DNA of 52,743 nt from positions 1 through 52,743 of the forward strand of contig CANRNI010000017.1 in the NCBI GenBank assembly GCA_947631945.1, given 5' to 3'. A model generated the notes under the pieces. The model searched no databases and was not told the origin of the DNA. It worked only from the letters and a program-made list of their open reading frames with translations. Of the stretch, positions 1 through 7,258 are shown piece after piece. This DNA is from an uncultured Clostridia bacterium. Its GTDB lineage: Bacteria; Bacillota; Clostridia; Oscillospirales; Acutalibacteraceae. Within the stretch, counting starts at the first letter, position 1, and each line of letters starts with the position of its first letter. Position numbers and translations under genes: made by a program.

Positions 1-66
1 AAAGCCCTTGATTTCAAGCCATTATGCCGTTCTGACAACGGCATTTATTTGTATCAATTCTTGGGT

Positions 67-270
67 TTACATTTCCGCATAAATATCAACTAAAGTCATA
101 TCGCTGCTTTGCTTGATAAAATCGGTATAGTATTTGACTTGGGCAATAAAAGAATTTACCTGATCGGACGAATCTGTGGAAACACGACAATATGCCGCAA
201 CTCTTTTCAGTTTATCAGCAAATAATCCTTTTGTCGGTCGAATTATCTGCACTTCTTTTTTTGCTTCCAT
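67..270 (-). pseudogene. Serine recombinase, N-terminal fragment
   Basis: This 67-residue frame matches only the beginning of large serine recombinases, the site-specific integrases of Tn1549-type ICEs. The segment RVAAYCRVSTDS carries the catalytic serine (CRVS) and is followed by the usual Q-x-x-S-x-x-A-Q-x-x-Y-Y pattern. The family normally continues from VDIYAE into DEGISGT and several hundred more residues, but here the frame stops after VDIYAEM. The start is convincing, with AGGAGG a few bases upstream of the ATG. The rest of the gene is missing, so it cannot recombine DNA. A short palindrome (24-44, ATGCCGTT/AACGGCAT) lies just beyond the break. It follows the MT-A70 gene by 29 bases. 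Confidence 0.8.
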
Positions 271-299
271 TGTCGAGCCTCCTGTTAAAATGTGTTTTA

Positions 300-851
300 T
301 TATTCTGTTGATTTGAATTGCAATTTGATATTGCTTTCAACCTCGTTGCCCCAAACATCCCATCCGGGAGAAATCTGTCGGGCGAAAACTTCTAAACGAG
401 GAAGATCGCCCATGAGTTCCACAATCTTATCTCTTGTAATCGACGGCTTTTTACTATGTTCCTCTATTGGACTTATGATAAGCTGATGAACTTTATTTGA
501 TTTTCTGCGCGGTTTTCCCTTTGTCGCAAGCAGACAAATTTCAGCATTTCCCCGTGTCCAAAAGCCCAAACCGAAAAACCATCCGTTTTTGCTCTTGTTT
601 TGTTTGACCCAGACAAAAGCTACTGTCTTATATTGGAATCCCCATGCTTTAATAACCTTTAGAGCTTCGGGCAATTGCGGGAATGTTGTCCACATAAACA
701 GCGTACAGTCATCGGCTGCGACTTCATCAATATTGAGATTACAGATTTCCTCAACACTCAAGGTGTTGTAATGATGTTCCGCCGCTCCATGCAAATTTTT
801 TTGTCGGTACTTCCATGGCGGGTCTAAATATAAAATGTTGTACTTTTTCAT
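300..851 (-). CDS. MT-A70 family DNA adenine-N6 methyltransferase
   Basis: The product (about 183 residues) is a compact MT-A70 family methyltransferase, predicted to transfer a methyl group from S-adenosylmethionine to adenine N6 in DNA. The catalytic DPPW motif lies near the N-terminus (LYLDPPWKY). It is followed by the family patterns TLFMWTTFPQLPEAL, FVWVKQNK, FFGLGFWTRGNAE and EEHSKKP. These solitary enzymes are typical of phages and mobile elements and usually lack a partner nuclease, as here. I chose the ATG at 851 because AAGGG lies at the right distance from it; the ATG at 857 has no usable spacing. The first 40 codons are repeated at 6042-6160. The next gene downstream is the broken serine recombinase. 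Confidence 0.88.
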   Translation of the reverse strand: MKKYNILYLDPPWKYRQKNLHGAAEHHYNTLSVEEICNLNIDEVAADDCTLFMWTTFPQLPEALKVIKAWGFQYKTVAFVWVKQNKSKNGWFFGLGFWTRGNAEICLLATKGKPRRKSNKVHQLIISPIEEHSKKPSITRDKIVELMGDLPRLEVFARQISPGWDVWGNEVESNIKLQFKSTE

Positions 852-1050
852 TTGCATCCCTTGTTCCCTATTCTAATTTATTATTTTCCGTTTCACAAAT
901 GTGCGATTTTAAAAGAGCAACGGTTTACAGCCCTGCTCCTGCGCATTTTTTCTGTTTAACCTGTCAAATACTTCTTTTGTTATTTGCTGATTCAAGTACA
1001 GTCTTTTTAATAACGAAAAGATTGCAAGATAAGTGATTTCTTTTCTTAAT
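733..1050. repeat. 318-bp direct repeat, left copy
   Basis: Bases 733-1050 match 6042-6359 at a constant offset of 5,309, with two differences that I can see (992/6301 and 1047/6356). The copy covers the start of the MT-A70 gene and most of the SHOCT-like gene upstream of it. On this side the MT-A70 gene is whole and the SHOCT-like gene has lost its start. This is what integration of a circle through a shared 318-bp sequence, or a duplication accompanying the insertion of the intervening DNA, would produce. Confidence 0.95.
909..1050 (-). pseudogene. SHOCT-like small protein, start missing
   Basis: This is the left-hand copy of the 50-residue gene found intact at 6218-6370. The reading frame is preserved from LRKEITYLAIFSLLKRLY to the stop, but the homology ends at 1050. 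There an in-frame TAA replaces the first codons (MNEA), so no start or ribosome binding site remains. It is a by-product of the direct repeat and probably not expressed as protein. Confidence 0.8.
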
Positions 1051-1101
1051 TAAATGCAAATGCTCTTCCTGTGGTAAAAATAACTGTGTTTGCGATCGTG
1101 T

Positions 1102-1978
1102 TCATCTCGCATCTCTCCTTTCACTGTAAGATTTAAAAGGTAGATTTAATGTGTAGCAAGGATATTCGTTTACATTTTTTCCGCCAGGCACAAATATACT
1201 TTTTACTTCGTATTTGGGTGACAATAAATCAGTCAAAGACCTTGCAGCTTTCCTCCCTGCGAAATCTCTGTCAAGGTGTAGCTTTATCTTCTTTATACCG
1301 CTGTGAGTTTCAAGAAATGATTTCATCGCAACAGGCACTTTTGCCATATCACCGTTAGAAACACCAGATAAAGAAACAAGGTTCTGACTGCGAAGGTCAA
1401 AACCCTGTTGTTCCATAAATGTTGCGTATGAGAGTAAATCAATAGCGCCCTCGAATACATGAAGTATATCCGATTCATCGTTATACAACCGAAAAGAAAA
1501 AGCCTTATCGCTTCCGCTTACATCACCGACAAATCTGTTACCGCCTGTACCTCTAAGTGCTGCATACCTTGCTTTGTTATTTTTATCGAAGCCAACAAAA
1601 ACAACATTGTTCATACCCTTGCTTTGATAAAGCATACCGTTTTCAATTCTCCTTTTGAATTTCGGATAATAAATCAGCATCTCTTTAAAACTTTGCTTAC
1701 AGCTATACGCACATTTTTTGCACTGCTCGTTATATGTCGTTCTATTAAATTCGTTGAGAAAAAACTGCCATTCTTCTTTAAGGCAACACCGCATAATTAT
1801 TGTCGTGCAGATGTGCCGAAAGATTTTTCGTCAGATTGACAAAAGTGACGAAGTAATACTGTCATATTTCAAGGAGCTTTTGGCAAAAATGACGGAAAAT
1901 ATCGGTACATATGCGCGGCAAAGGCGGTAGCCGTTAATTGTGCGGTGTTGCCTTAAACTTTTTACTTAATCTTGCCAC
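1102..1978 (-). pseudogene. Chimeric remnant: Cys-rich ICE protein fused to TOPRIM C-terminus, split by a MITE
   Basis: Reading from a GTG at 1978 with GGGAGG upstream, the gene begins VARLSKKF and is then interrupted by a 171-bp element. Removing the element and one TTAA copy restores the frame as SKKFKEEWQFFLNEF. The next 40 residues (YNEQCKKCAYSCKQSF, then YPKFKRR) resemble the small Cys-rich gene at 51894-52061. After KRR the frame passes directly into the C-terminal half of a DUF3991/TOPRIM protein (NVVFVGFD, EGAIDLLSYAT, LHLDRDFAGRKAA, NVNEY), as at 50705-51757. In the intact ICE these two genes are neighbours in this order, so a deletion must have fused them. The TOPRIM part keeps the E and D-x-D residues. 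Confidence 0.75.
1778..1956. mobile_element. MITE-like element, 171 bp, with TTAA target duplications
   Basis: The element spans 1782-1952 and has inverted ends GGCAACACCGCA-Y-AATTA. It is flanked on both sides by TTAA (1778-1781 and 1953-1956). Deleting the element plus one TTAA rejoins the interrupted Cys-rich gene in frame, which confirms the boundaries independently. It encodes no transposase and must have been moved in trans. Short open frames inside it are incidental. I cannot name the parent family from sequence alone. Confidence 0.85.
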
Positions 1979-2166
1979 AAATAACCTCCCTTCAGTTGTG
2001 ATTGAACAATTCTCAAAAACAGGCAAATTGAGAGCCAGTATTTTGAAGATTTTTGACTTTGTAAGGCAACAAAAGAAAACGGACAATATGTCTATATGGT
2101 GCAGTTTTAGACGAAAAAAAATGGTCAAAATAGCTCCGTTTTTAAAGCAATGACATATGGCAGAAA

Positions 2167-2201
2167 AGAAAAAACTGACGGCTCTAAGGAACTGTCAGTT
2201 T
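2167..2201 (-). terminator. Rho-independent terminator (minus strand)
   Basis: On the minus strand an AAACTGAC/GTCAGTTT stem (2172-2179 with 2194-2201) is followed by a run of T residues. It lies downstream of the remnant genes around 2300-2640 and could end transcription from the defence operon side. Confidence 0.6.
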
Positions 2202-2298
2202 AAATGTATTTACTTTTTTTGCGTCGTATAGCAGACTTCTTGACGTCTAAATAAAACACAATGTTTAGGGTTCTCTCAAAATAGCCTATATCCTTTTT

Positions 2299-2425
2299 TC
2301 AAGTCATACCGCATTTACAATGCTGCAAAACGGTAAACTGCTGTTTCATTTTTCGTCCGCATACAGGACAAATCTTATTACTCTTACCTCTAACAATTAC
2401 CGTGCATCTACACTTTATGACTCCG
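2299..2425 (-). pseudogene. Zinc-ribbon-like small protein remnant
   Basis: A frame without a clear start reads KCRCTVIVRGK, then ICPVCGRKMKQQF, then LQHCKCGMT and a stop. The paired CPVCG and CKCG knuckles suggest a small zinc ribbon of the kind found in ICE accessory regions. Upstream the frame is closed by a TGA, and no ATG with a ribosome binding site precedes it. It is therefore probably a decayed gene. It overlaps the end of the HipA-like remnant in another frame. Confidence 0.35.
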
Positions 2426-2644
2426 TTCTCTTTTTCTCAGCATTTCAAACGGATAATCAATAGTTCGTTCTTTTCTATATTCGAGCATAGTGATATAGAA
2501 CTGCTTTTGAAGATCGGATATGCACGGTATTTCATTTATCATTTCTTTAATTGCTTGCATGTTTATTTTCGGTACAATACGCTTCAACGCTCTGTTGCAA
2601 TCATCGTTCTGCAAAGAGAAAATGAAATCAAAAAACTTTATTAA
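2408..2644 (-). pseudogene. Fragment resembling the C-terminus of a HipA-like protein
   Basis: The frame is open without a start from about 2644 and reads FFDFIFSLQNDD, RIVPKIN, MINEIPCISDLQKQFY and MLEYRKERTIDY before a stop. This helical ending resembles the last 70 residues of HipA-family kinase-like proteins of clostridia, by recall only. The only candidate start is a TTG without a good ribosome binding site, and the catalytic part of the family is absent. It lies downstream of the membrane effector gene on the same strand and is probably debris. An unrelated small protein remains possible. Confidence 0.35.
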
Positions 2645-2713
2645 CTCTTGTCAGTATCTTTTATTTCAACATATCCAACATTCTATAATATATTAAATCG
2701 GTACTTTCATCAG

Positions 2714-3238
2714 CTATATATTAAAAGCTGCATAACCAATTATAAGCCACGCAAAAAAAACAAACCACCCTATAACGGAAAAAATAAGACCTAATTTCTG
2801 ATAACCAAACTTCTTTGTGCAAATTTTAGCAGCAGCATATATTTGATTTGATAAATCTTCTCTCACATTTTTTTGAGAATACTTAAAAACTTCATCCATG
2901 TATACATCCGCTGTTTCTTTCTTTGCCACTAAAGCAAAAAACATTAATGAGGGCTTATTGCTATCAATTCTTGGAATAAGAACAGCAATAAGAAAACTTA
3001 TCCCCAATATTAAACATATACATGAAACTACCAATGCAAAGAAATATATACAAATGACTACAGACTTGTCATTTAGACAGATTTTTATAATCTCTATTAT
3101 CTTATTAATAACATCCGAAACAAATATAAGCGAAAAAGCAACTCCGTAGCCGCCTAGTATTACAGATGCCTTTGTATCACAGTTCGCTGTCCAATTATTG
3201 ATATTATTTAAGGTGTTGAAAAGTGTATCTTCGTTCAT
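2714..3238 (-). CDS. PycTM-like three-helix membrane effector
   Basis: This 174-residue protein has the architecture of the Pycsar transmembrane effector (PycTM, formerly DUF5706). An N-terminal amphipathic stretch, NINNWTANCDTKAS, carries the conserved aspartate and lysine (D21, K23) in front of the first membrane helix. Helices lie at about 24-45, 60-89 and 147-172. Between the last two is a cytosolic segment containing DLSNQIYAAAKICTKK, where the family has a similar Q-I-x-x-A-x-I-x-x-x-K pattern. In Pycsar, a cyclic pyrimidine nucleotide made by the cyclase triggers this protein to impair the membrane of the infected cell. The gene starts 17 bases after the cyclase stop and ends the four-gene operon. 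Confidence 0.8.
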   Translation of the reverse strand: MNEDTLFNTLNNINNWTANCDTKASVILGGYGVAFSLIFVSDVINKIIEIIKICLNDKSVVICIYFFALVVSCICLILGISFLIAVLIPRIDSNKPSLMFFALVAKKETADVYMDEVFKYSQKNVREDLSNQIYAAAKICTKKFGYQKLGLIFSVIGWFVFFAWLIIGYAAFNI

Positions 3239-3255
3239 ATTTGACCTTTCATAAA

Positions 3256-4854
3256 TTAAAATAAATCATACCATTTGCCATCGGAGTTGTTCTTCTTGTT
3301 TTTGAAGAACGATAGCGCAGCTTTAATAGAATCATCAAAATACATAATTGCATGTTGTACTGCACTACTGTCCACATTGTATTCTTTATGTTCACCAATT
3401 TGTGCATAATATGAATCTTCTTCAATTTCTTTTGCATTAAGAGAAACAAACTTGTCCTTCACATCTGATTCATCCACAAAATCCACTTTTAGATATTGTT
3501 TACTCTTTCTTTTTTTAATTATGAATTCGTTGATATTCTTTTTTAGTTCTTCCAGATCATGGGTGTCGTCCAGTATTTCCGCACAGCACAATATGCTATT
3601 ATGCTTTAAATTGTTTCTATATGTTGCACAAAAATGTAACGGTATTATATTTTCTTCACTTGTACCATCCGTGATTAATTTTACATTCAGATTGAATTCG
3701 GTTTTAAAAAACTTAGCAATGTTTTCTTTTATTCCAGTATCATTATGTTTTTGGAAACCAAATTCCCAAACACCACGAAGATGTTTGCGCTCATAACTAC
3801 GCTGAGCTATCAAAACCTTATTATCTTTAATACATGCTATAGAGTAATATAGTTGAGCCAAACCATGCCTTGAGAAAGATGTTGAGAATTTTTTATTTTT
3901 AGAGATCAAGCGAAAAATATCCAAAATATCCTTTTCCGTTTGTACAGTTTGAAAAACCTTAAGCAGATCTTTAGAATAAAACTTATTTTGTGTAGTATCT
4001 ACGGGGTTAGTTTGTCCAGACAACAATGAAATTGGTTCACTTTCAAAATATTTCAATCTGTCTTTTGATTCAAAATACCAATAAATAGGATATGGAGAAT
4101 AGTTCCAAATTCCTTTTAAATTTTCGTACCTAACAAAATAAACATTTTTCACAACGTCAGAAATCATATTTCTTACAGTATTAATATCAATATTTTTCTT
4201 TATGGATTCTCTTAACTCTTTATTCACATTTTCCAAAAACTGATTTGAAAACTGTGAATACGAATTGTTAGGGCTTTCTATCGCATCAATACAAAACAAT
4301 GTTAAAAGAATAAAAACAATCTTAGGATCCAACAACAATTTTCCTCCAGAAGAAAAATTTGACATCCTAAAACCCTCATCTATTTGCTTCCCGATAAATT
4401 CATCAAAATCTTGCATTCGAACAGTTTTCTTAATATCTGTTTCGGAGATATATGCAATCCACATTGTTCCTTTGATATTGATAGTAAAGGGGTCGGATTT
4501 AGTTTTTATTTTTTTGTTTAATGCTTCTTGTAAAGTACCAATTTTTCTATATGCAAATTGAATTAGTGAAACAAAATCATATATTCCATGGTATGGTATG
4601 TAAAAGACTATTTCGTCACCTACAAATTTCCACAAACTCATATATTTGAACTCAAACTCAGTCCTATAAAATTCAACAATAACTTCTTTCCAATTTTTAA
4701 CGTAATCTTTCATTTCTGTTGAATTACAAATATCAAAAGATAGGAATATAAACATGTTGTCATTTTTGTTTTTATTCCTTCTTGTATTAGTTCTTTGAAT
4801 TTTAGGTTCTACAGGACCGCCTTGTTTAAATTCATCAACATTATACGCCGACAT
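3256..4854 (-). CDS. Class III nucleotide cyclase (PycC-like) fused to a degenerate Nudix domain
   Basis: Residues 34-180 form a class III cyclase domain. FLSFDICNST supplies the first metal aspartate (D41), LWKFVGDEIVFY the second (D80), and the EGFRMSNF segment (R163) resembles the Arg-containing region of Pycsar uridylate or cytidylate cyclases. The enzyme would make a cyclic nucleotide from NTP; which base cannot be read by eye. After a linker of about 150 residues, residues 332-470 look like a Nudix fold (KVLIAQRSYERKHLRGVWEFG, then a Nudix-box helix). The box keeps only one of its acidic residues (E386), so it may bind a nucleotide rather than hydrolyse it. The ATG lies 4 bases after the protease stop, implying translational coupling. 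A membrane effector follows. Confidence 0.78.
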   Translation of the reverse strand: MSAYNVDEFKQGGPVEPKIQRTNTRRNKNKNDNMFIFLSFDICNSTEMKDYVKNWKEVIVEFYRTEFEFKYMSLWKFVGDEIVFYIPYHGIYDFVSLIQFAYRKIGTLQEALNKKIKTKSDPFTINIKGTMWIAYISETDIKKTVRMQDFDEFIGKQIDEGFRMSNFSSGGKLLLDPKIVFILLTLFCIDAIESPNNSYSQFSNQFLENVNKELRESIKKNIDINTVRNMISDVVKNVYFVRYENLKGIWNYSPYPIYWYFESKDRLKYFESEPISLLSGQTNPVDTTQNKFYSKDLLKVFQTVQTEKDILDIFRLISKNKKFSTSFSRHGLAQLYYSIACIKDNKVLIAQRSYERKHLRGVWEFGFQKHNDTGIKENIAKFFKTEFNLNVKLITDGTSEENIIPLHFCATYRNNLKHNSILCCAEILDDTHDLEELKKNINEFIIKKRKSKQYLKVDFVDESDVKDKFVSLNAKEIEEDSYYAQIGEHKEYNVDSSAVQHAIMYFDDSIKAALSFFKNKKNNSDGKWYDLF

Positions 4855-4858
4855 TTTA

Positions 4859-5476
4859 TCAATCCCACAACATTAATTCTTTTCCGCGAATATATGCATG
4901 GATATATTCAACTCCAAAAGTTTCTGCGACACTATAAATATCACATTTATTTGATTCCGAATGAATAGTTACTATTCGCAGGAATCTATCTCTTGGCATA
5001 ACAAACGCTCTTCCAAAAGTATCAACCATATATTCGGATTTACTGATAGATTCATCTGACCAAATTGGTTTATTAATTTTTAACCTATCTAAATCTAAGA
5101 ACAAATGACCTAGTTCATGGACACAATCCATCAATTTAAAATATTTACACCCGATTTCAAAACTATTATTGGATGTCTTCACAATATAAGAGCTACCTTT
5201 GACATCTTTTTCATCATATTTTTCTTGTAAATATTTTCTCATTTTTTGTTCAATTGTTTCTGGATTTATATCACTATTTTTGGTATTTTTGGAAAAATTG
5301 AGAAATTTTCCGCCAAAATTACAAATGATCTGCTTGATTATGCTTTCATTTAAAGCCATTTCACATTTGTCTATCCTATTAATCTCTTCGCTATTAAACT
5401 TTTGAACAATTTTATTCCAAATATATTCGCCTAATCGCATTGAATACATCTGCATTGACAAATCATCATTGTACAT
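4859..5476 (-). CDS. ImmA/IrrE family metallopeptidase
   Basis: The 205-residue protein contains DCVHELGHLFLDLDR, the zinc-binding HExxH motif (H120, E121, H124). The downstream segment SKSEYMVDTFGRAFVMP (E148 as likely third ligand) and the C-terminal AETFGVEYIHAYIRGKEL are typical of ImmA/IrrE peptidases. Family members cleave repressors or other regulators in mobile elements and stress responses. The N-terminal 110 residues are not recognisable and may be a sensor or substrate-binding part. It is the second gene of the operon, 69 bases after the DUF1413-like gene and 4 bases before the cyclase. I infer that it may regulate or process a component of the defence system; its substrate is unknown. 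Confidence 0.82.
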   Translation of the reverse strand: MYNDDLSMQMYSMRLGEYIWNKIVQKFNSEEINRIDKCEMALNESIIKQIICNFGGKFLNFSKNTKNSDINPETIEQKMRKYLQEKYDEKDVKGSSYIVKTSNNSFEIGCKYFKLMDCVHELGHLFLDLDRLKINKPIWSDESISKSEYMVDTFGRAFVMPRDRFLRIVTIHSESNKCDIYSVAETFGVEYIHAYIRGKELMLWD

Positions 5477-5545
5477 AAAATTTTCCTCTCACAATGTACG
5501 GGGGGATGCACCTCTTTATTCCCGTATGATTAGTGGAATTGTGAT

Positions 5546-5779
5546 TTATTTCTTCACGATATATTCTTTAAGACCAGCATTTTTCTTGATAACTTCTATG
5601 TTTGGAATAGATGCTATGTTATTAAGAAATAATGTTCCTAAAGTACTTTTATCCCCTTGTGGAATCCGTTTCCACTCATAACCCTTGAATAAATCTTTTA
5701 GGGAAAAGACTTCACCCGGGAGTAAATACTGTAACTCATTTAATGCAGCCTCTAAAAGACAGTTCACATCCATAGCCAC
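5546..5779 (-). CDS. DUF1413-like small protein
   Basis: This is a 77-residue protein, the first gene of the cyclase operon. The stretch LPGEVFSLKDLFKGYEWKRI followed by GDKSTLGTLF is the pattern I associate with DUF1413, a family of small single-domain proteins of unknown function in Firmicutes. No membrane segment or catalytic motif is visible. The ATG follows GGTGG and lies 28 bases from the -10 box of a consensus promoter. The position suggests a regulatory or DNA-binding partner of the metalloprotease, by analogy with ImmA-repressor pairs; that is inference. Confidence 0.6.
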   Translation of the reverse strand: MAMDVNCLLEAALNELQYLLPGEVFSLKDLFKGYEWKRIPQGDKSTLGTLFLNNIASIPNIEVIKKNAGLKEYIVKK

Positions 5780-5807
5780 ACCACCAACTAGTAAAGTTTG
5801 TTTATGA

Positions 5808-5836
5808 ATTATACCATAGATTTATCGAAATGTCAA
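5808..5836 (-). promoter_or_regulatory. Consensus sigma-A promoter of the defence operon
   Basis: On the minus strand TTGACA (5831-5836) and TATAAT (5808-5813) are separated by exactly 17 bases, a perfect match to the housekeeping consensus. It drives the four genes from 5779 to 2714. Such a strong promoter implies constitutive expression, consistent with post-translational activation of the cyclase. The 205 bases upstream, up to the repeat at 6042, are AT-rich and show no gene. Confidence 0.9.
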
Positions 5837-6041
5837 CACTATCCATCGATATAATAATAGCATTATCTACAAAAATTTCAACCGTAAACTATAAATGTGA
5901 ACTGTCCAAGTCAACTGACTCATTAACAATTCCCTTTGTATTATATGTTAATCATGCCACTTTGATACGGATACGATTAAATTTATTTCTCTTTCAAAAA
6001 ACATATAAAGAGTTTTGCTCCGTCTTATCGTATAGCTCCTC

Positions 6042-6160
6042 TTGAGATTACAGATTTCCTCAACACTCAAGGTGTTGTAATGATGTTCCGCCGCTCCATG
6101 CAAATTTTTTTGTCGGTACTTCCATGGCGGGTCTAAATATAAAATGTTGTACTTTTTCAT
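6042..6160 (-). pseudogene. MT-A70 methyltransferase, N-terminal fragment
   Basis: The ATG, ribosome binding site and first 40 codons (KKYNILYLDPPWKYRQ through SVEEICNL) are identical to the gene at 300-851. At 6042 the homology stops and the frame runs into unrelated sequence before ending at 5948. The DPPW motif is present but the rest of the catalytic domain is absent, so the product would be inactive. Confidence 0.88.
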
Positions 6161-6359
6161 TTGCATCCCTTGTTCCCTATTCTAATTTATTATTTTCCGT
6201 TTCACAAATGTGCGATTTTAAAAGAGCAACGGTTTACAGCCCTGCTCCTGCGCATTTTTTCTGTTTAACCTGTCAAATACTTCTTTTGTTATTTGCTGAT
6301 TTAAGTACAGTCTTTTTAATAACGAAAAGATTGCAAGATAAGTGATTTCTTTTCTCAAT
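6042..6359. repeat. 318-bp direct repeat, right copy
   Basis: This is the partner of 733-1050 in the same orientation. On this side the SHOCT-like gene is whole and the MT-A70 gene is cut after about 40 codons. The homology ends abruptly at 6041/6042. Confidence 0.95.
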
Positions 6360-6370
6360 GCTTCGTTCAT
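6218..6370 (-). CDS. SHOCT-like 50-residue ICE protein
   Basis: This short gene starts with an ATG that overlaps the stop codon of the MazF gene (ATGA), with AGGAGG ahead of it. The product begins MNEALRKEITYLAIFSLLKR, continues LYLNQQITKEVFDRLNR, and ends KPLLF. The helix-turn-helix spacing (L-K-R-L-x-x-x-x-x-I-T-x-E-x-F/L) is that of SHOCT-type small proteins commonly found beside the recombinases of clostridial ICEs. Its role is unknown, perhaps as a recombination accessory or oligomerisation module. A start-less second copy lies at 909-1050. Confidence 0.75.
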   Translation of the reverse strand: MNEALRKEITYLAIFSLLKRLYLNQQITKEVFDRLNRKNAQEQGCKPLLF

Positions 6371-6741
6371 TTGATTCCTCCTGATAATCCAAGACTGATA
6401 TTCAGCGCGTTGTTGATTTCCCGAATACTTCTATCATCTACCCGACCGATATAATTGCGGACATGAACGATTTTATCTACTGTGATGATTTGTTCAAGCA
6501 TAACCATTGAATCCTCTTTCAGACCGAAACGGCTGCCGAGAATGATGTGTGTCGGTAAATCTTTTTTCTTTGTGACAGATGTGATAGGTGCAACGATCAG
6601 TGTTGTGCTGTATTTATTTCCTATGTCGTTTTGGAGTATAAGGGCGGGTCTTAGTCCGCACTGTACGGAACCGCCTACATCAATAATATTACAGAAATAA
6701 ATGTCGCCCTTGCGAAACACTTTCTGTTCGTTATCCAACAT
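6367..6741 (-). CDS. Type II toxin of the PemK/MazF family
   Basis: The 124-residue protein has the PemK/MazF hallmarks. These are KGDIYFCNI near the start, a central GLRPALILQND, then TLIVAPITS, and LEQIITVDK followed by IGRVDD at the C-terminus. Family members are mRNA interferases that cut specific short motifs. The family antitoxin is normally encoded immediately upstream, but the 517 bases upstream contain no obvious antitoxin frame, so this may be an orphan toxin or be neutralised elsewhere. GAGGTGG precedes the ATG. The gene is translationally coupled to the SHOCT-like gene downstream. Confidence 0.85.
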   Translation of the reverse strand: MLDNEQKVFRKGDIYFCNIIDVGGSVQCGLRPALILQNDIGNKYSTTLIVAPITSVTKKKDLPTHIILGSRFGLKEDSMVMLEQIITVDKIVHVRNYIGRVDDRSIREINNALNISLGLSGGIK

Positions 6742-7258
6742 TTAAACCACCTCATTTTTTTTGACGCGCATAAAGGCGCGCTATGTATGCAGATACGGAA
6801 AGCGTCAACAGATTACAATGTTTTCTTGAGTTTCCGTATCTTTAACAAAACACACCTTTTGTCCTCGACGCCCGTGTGTAAGGAAGTCATCAAGCGGCTG
6901 ACGGCTGTATCAGCGCCACGGGAATTTCACCCCTCCGAGGATCTCTCCGAGCCGCTCTCATTGGTTGCGACGGTTTTATCACGCTCGACCTGTGACTGAA
7001 CGGGAGTATCATTGTCCCTATTGCCTGTCATCGCCGCGCCGGAAGCCGTCCGACGCTTATAGCAAAACTGTTTCTCGCTTACCACCGAAAGCAGAACATG
7101 AAGCTGTTCACTTTCGGCGGATCATGGCGCAGTCGCTATATGGCTTATGCTCACCGCAATAGCAATAGGAATGTGCTTGATGAATGGATATTCAATTGTC
7201 AAAGTTCAAAAGGATTTTTTATCCCTCTACCTTCTAACGGACATTTTTACGGAAAAAA
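6742..7258. other. Noncoding interval with an inverted repeat
   Basis: I find no convincing gene in these 517 bases. Open frames on either strand lack ribosome binding sites. An inverted repeat, AGATACGGAAA / TTTCCGTATCT (about 6791-6801 and 6831-6841), and a GCGCGC-containing hairpin (6758-6781) lie just upstream of the MazF gene and could be recombination or regulatory sites. A 34-codon minus-strand frame around 6930-7035 has no supporting signal. Confidence 0.5.

Noticed and set aside
815-1036. Plus-strand frame repeated at 6124-6345
   Set aside because: It is conserved only because it lies in the 318-bp repeat. It is the antisense of the MT-A70 start and SHOCT-like gene and has no ribosome binding site.
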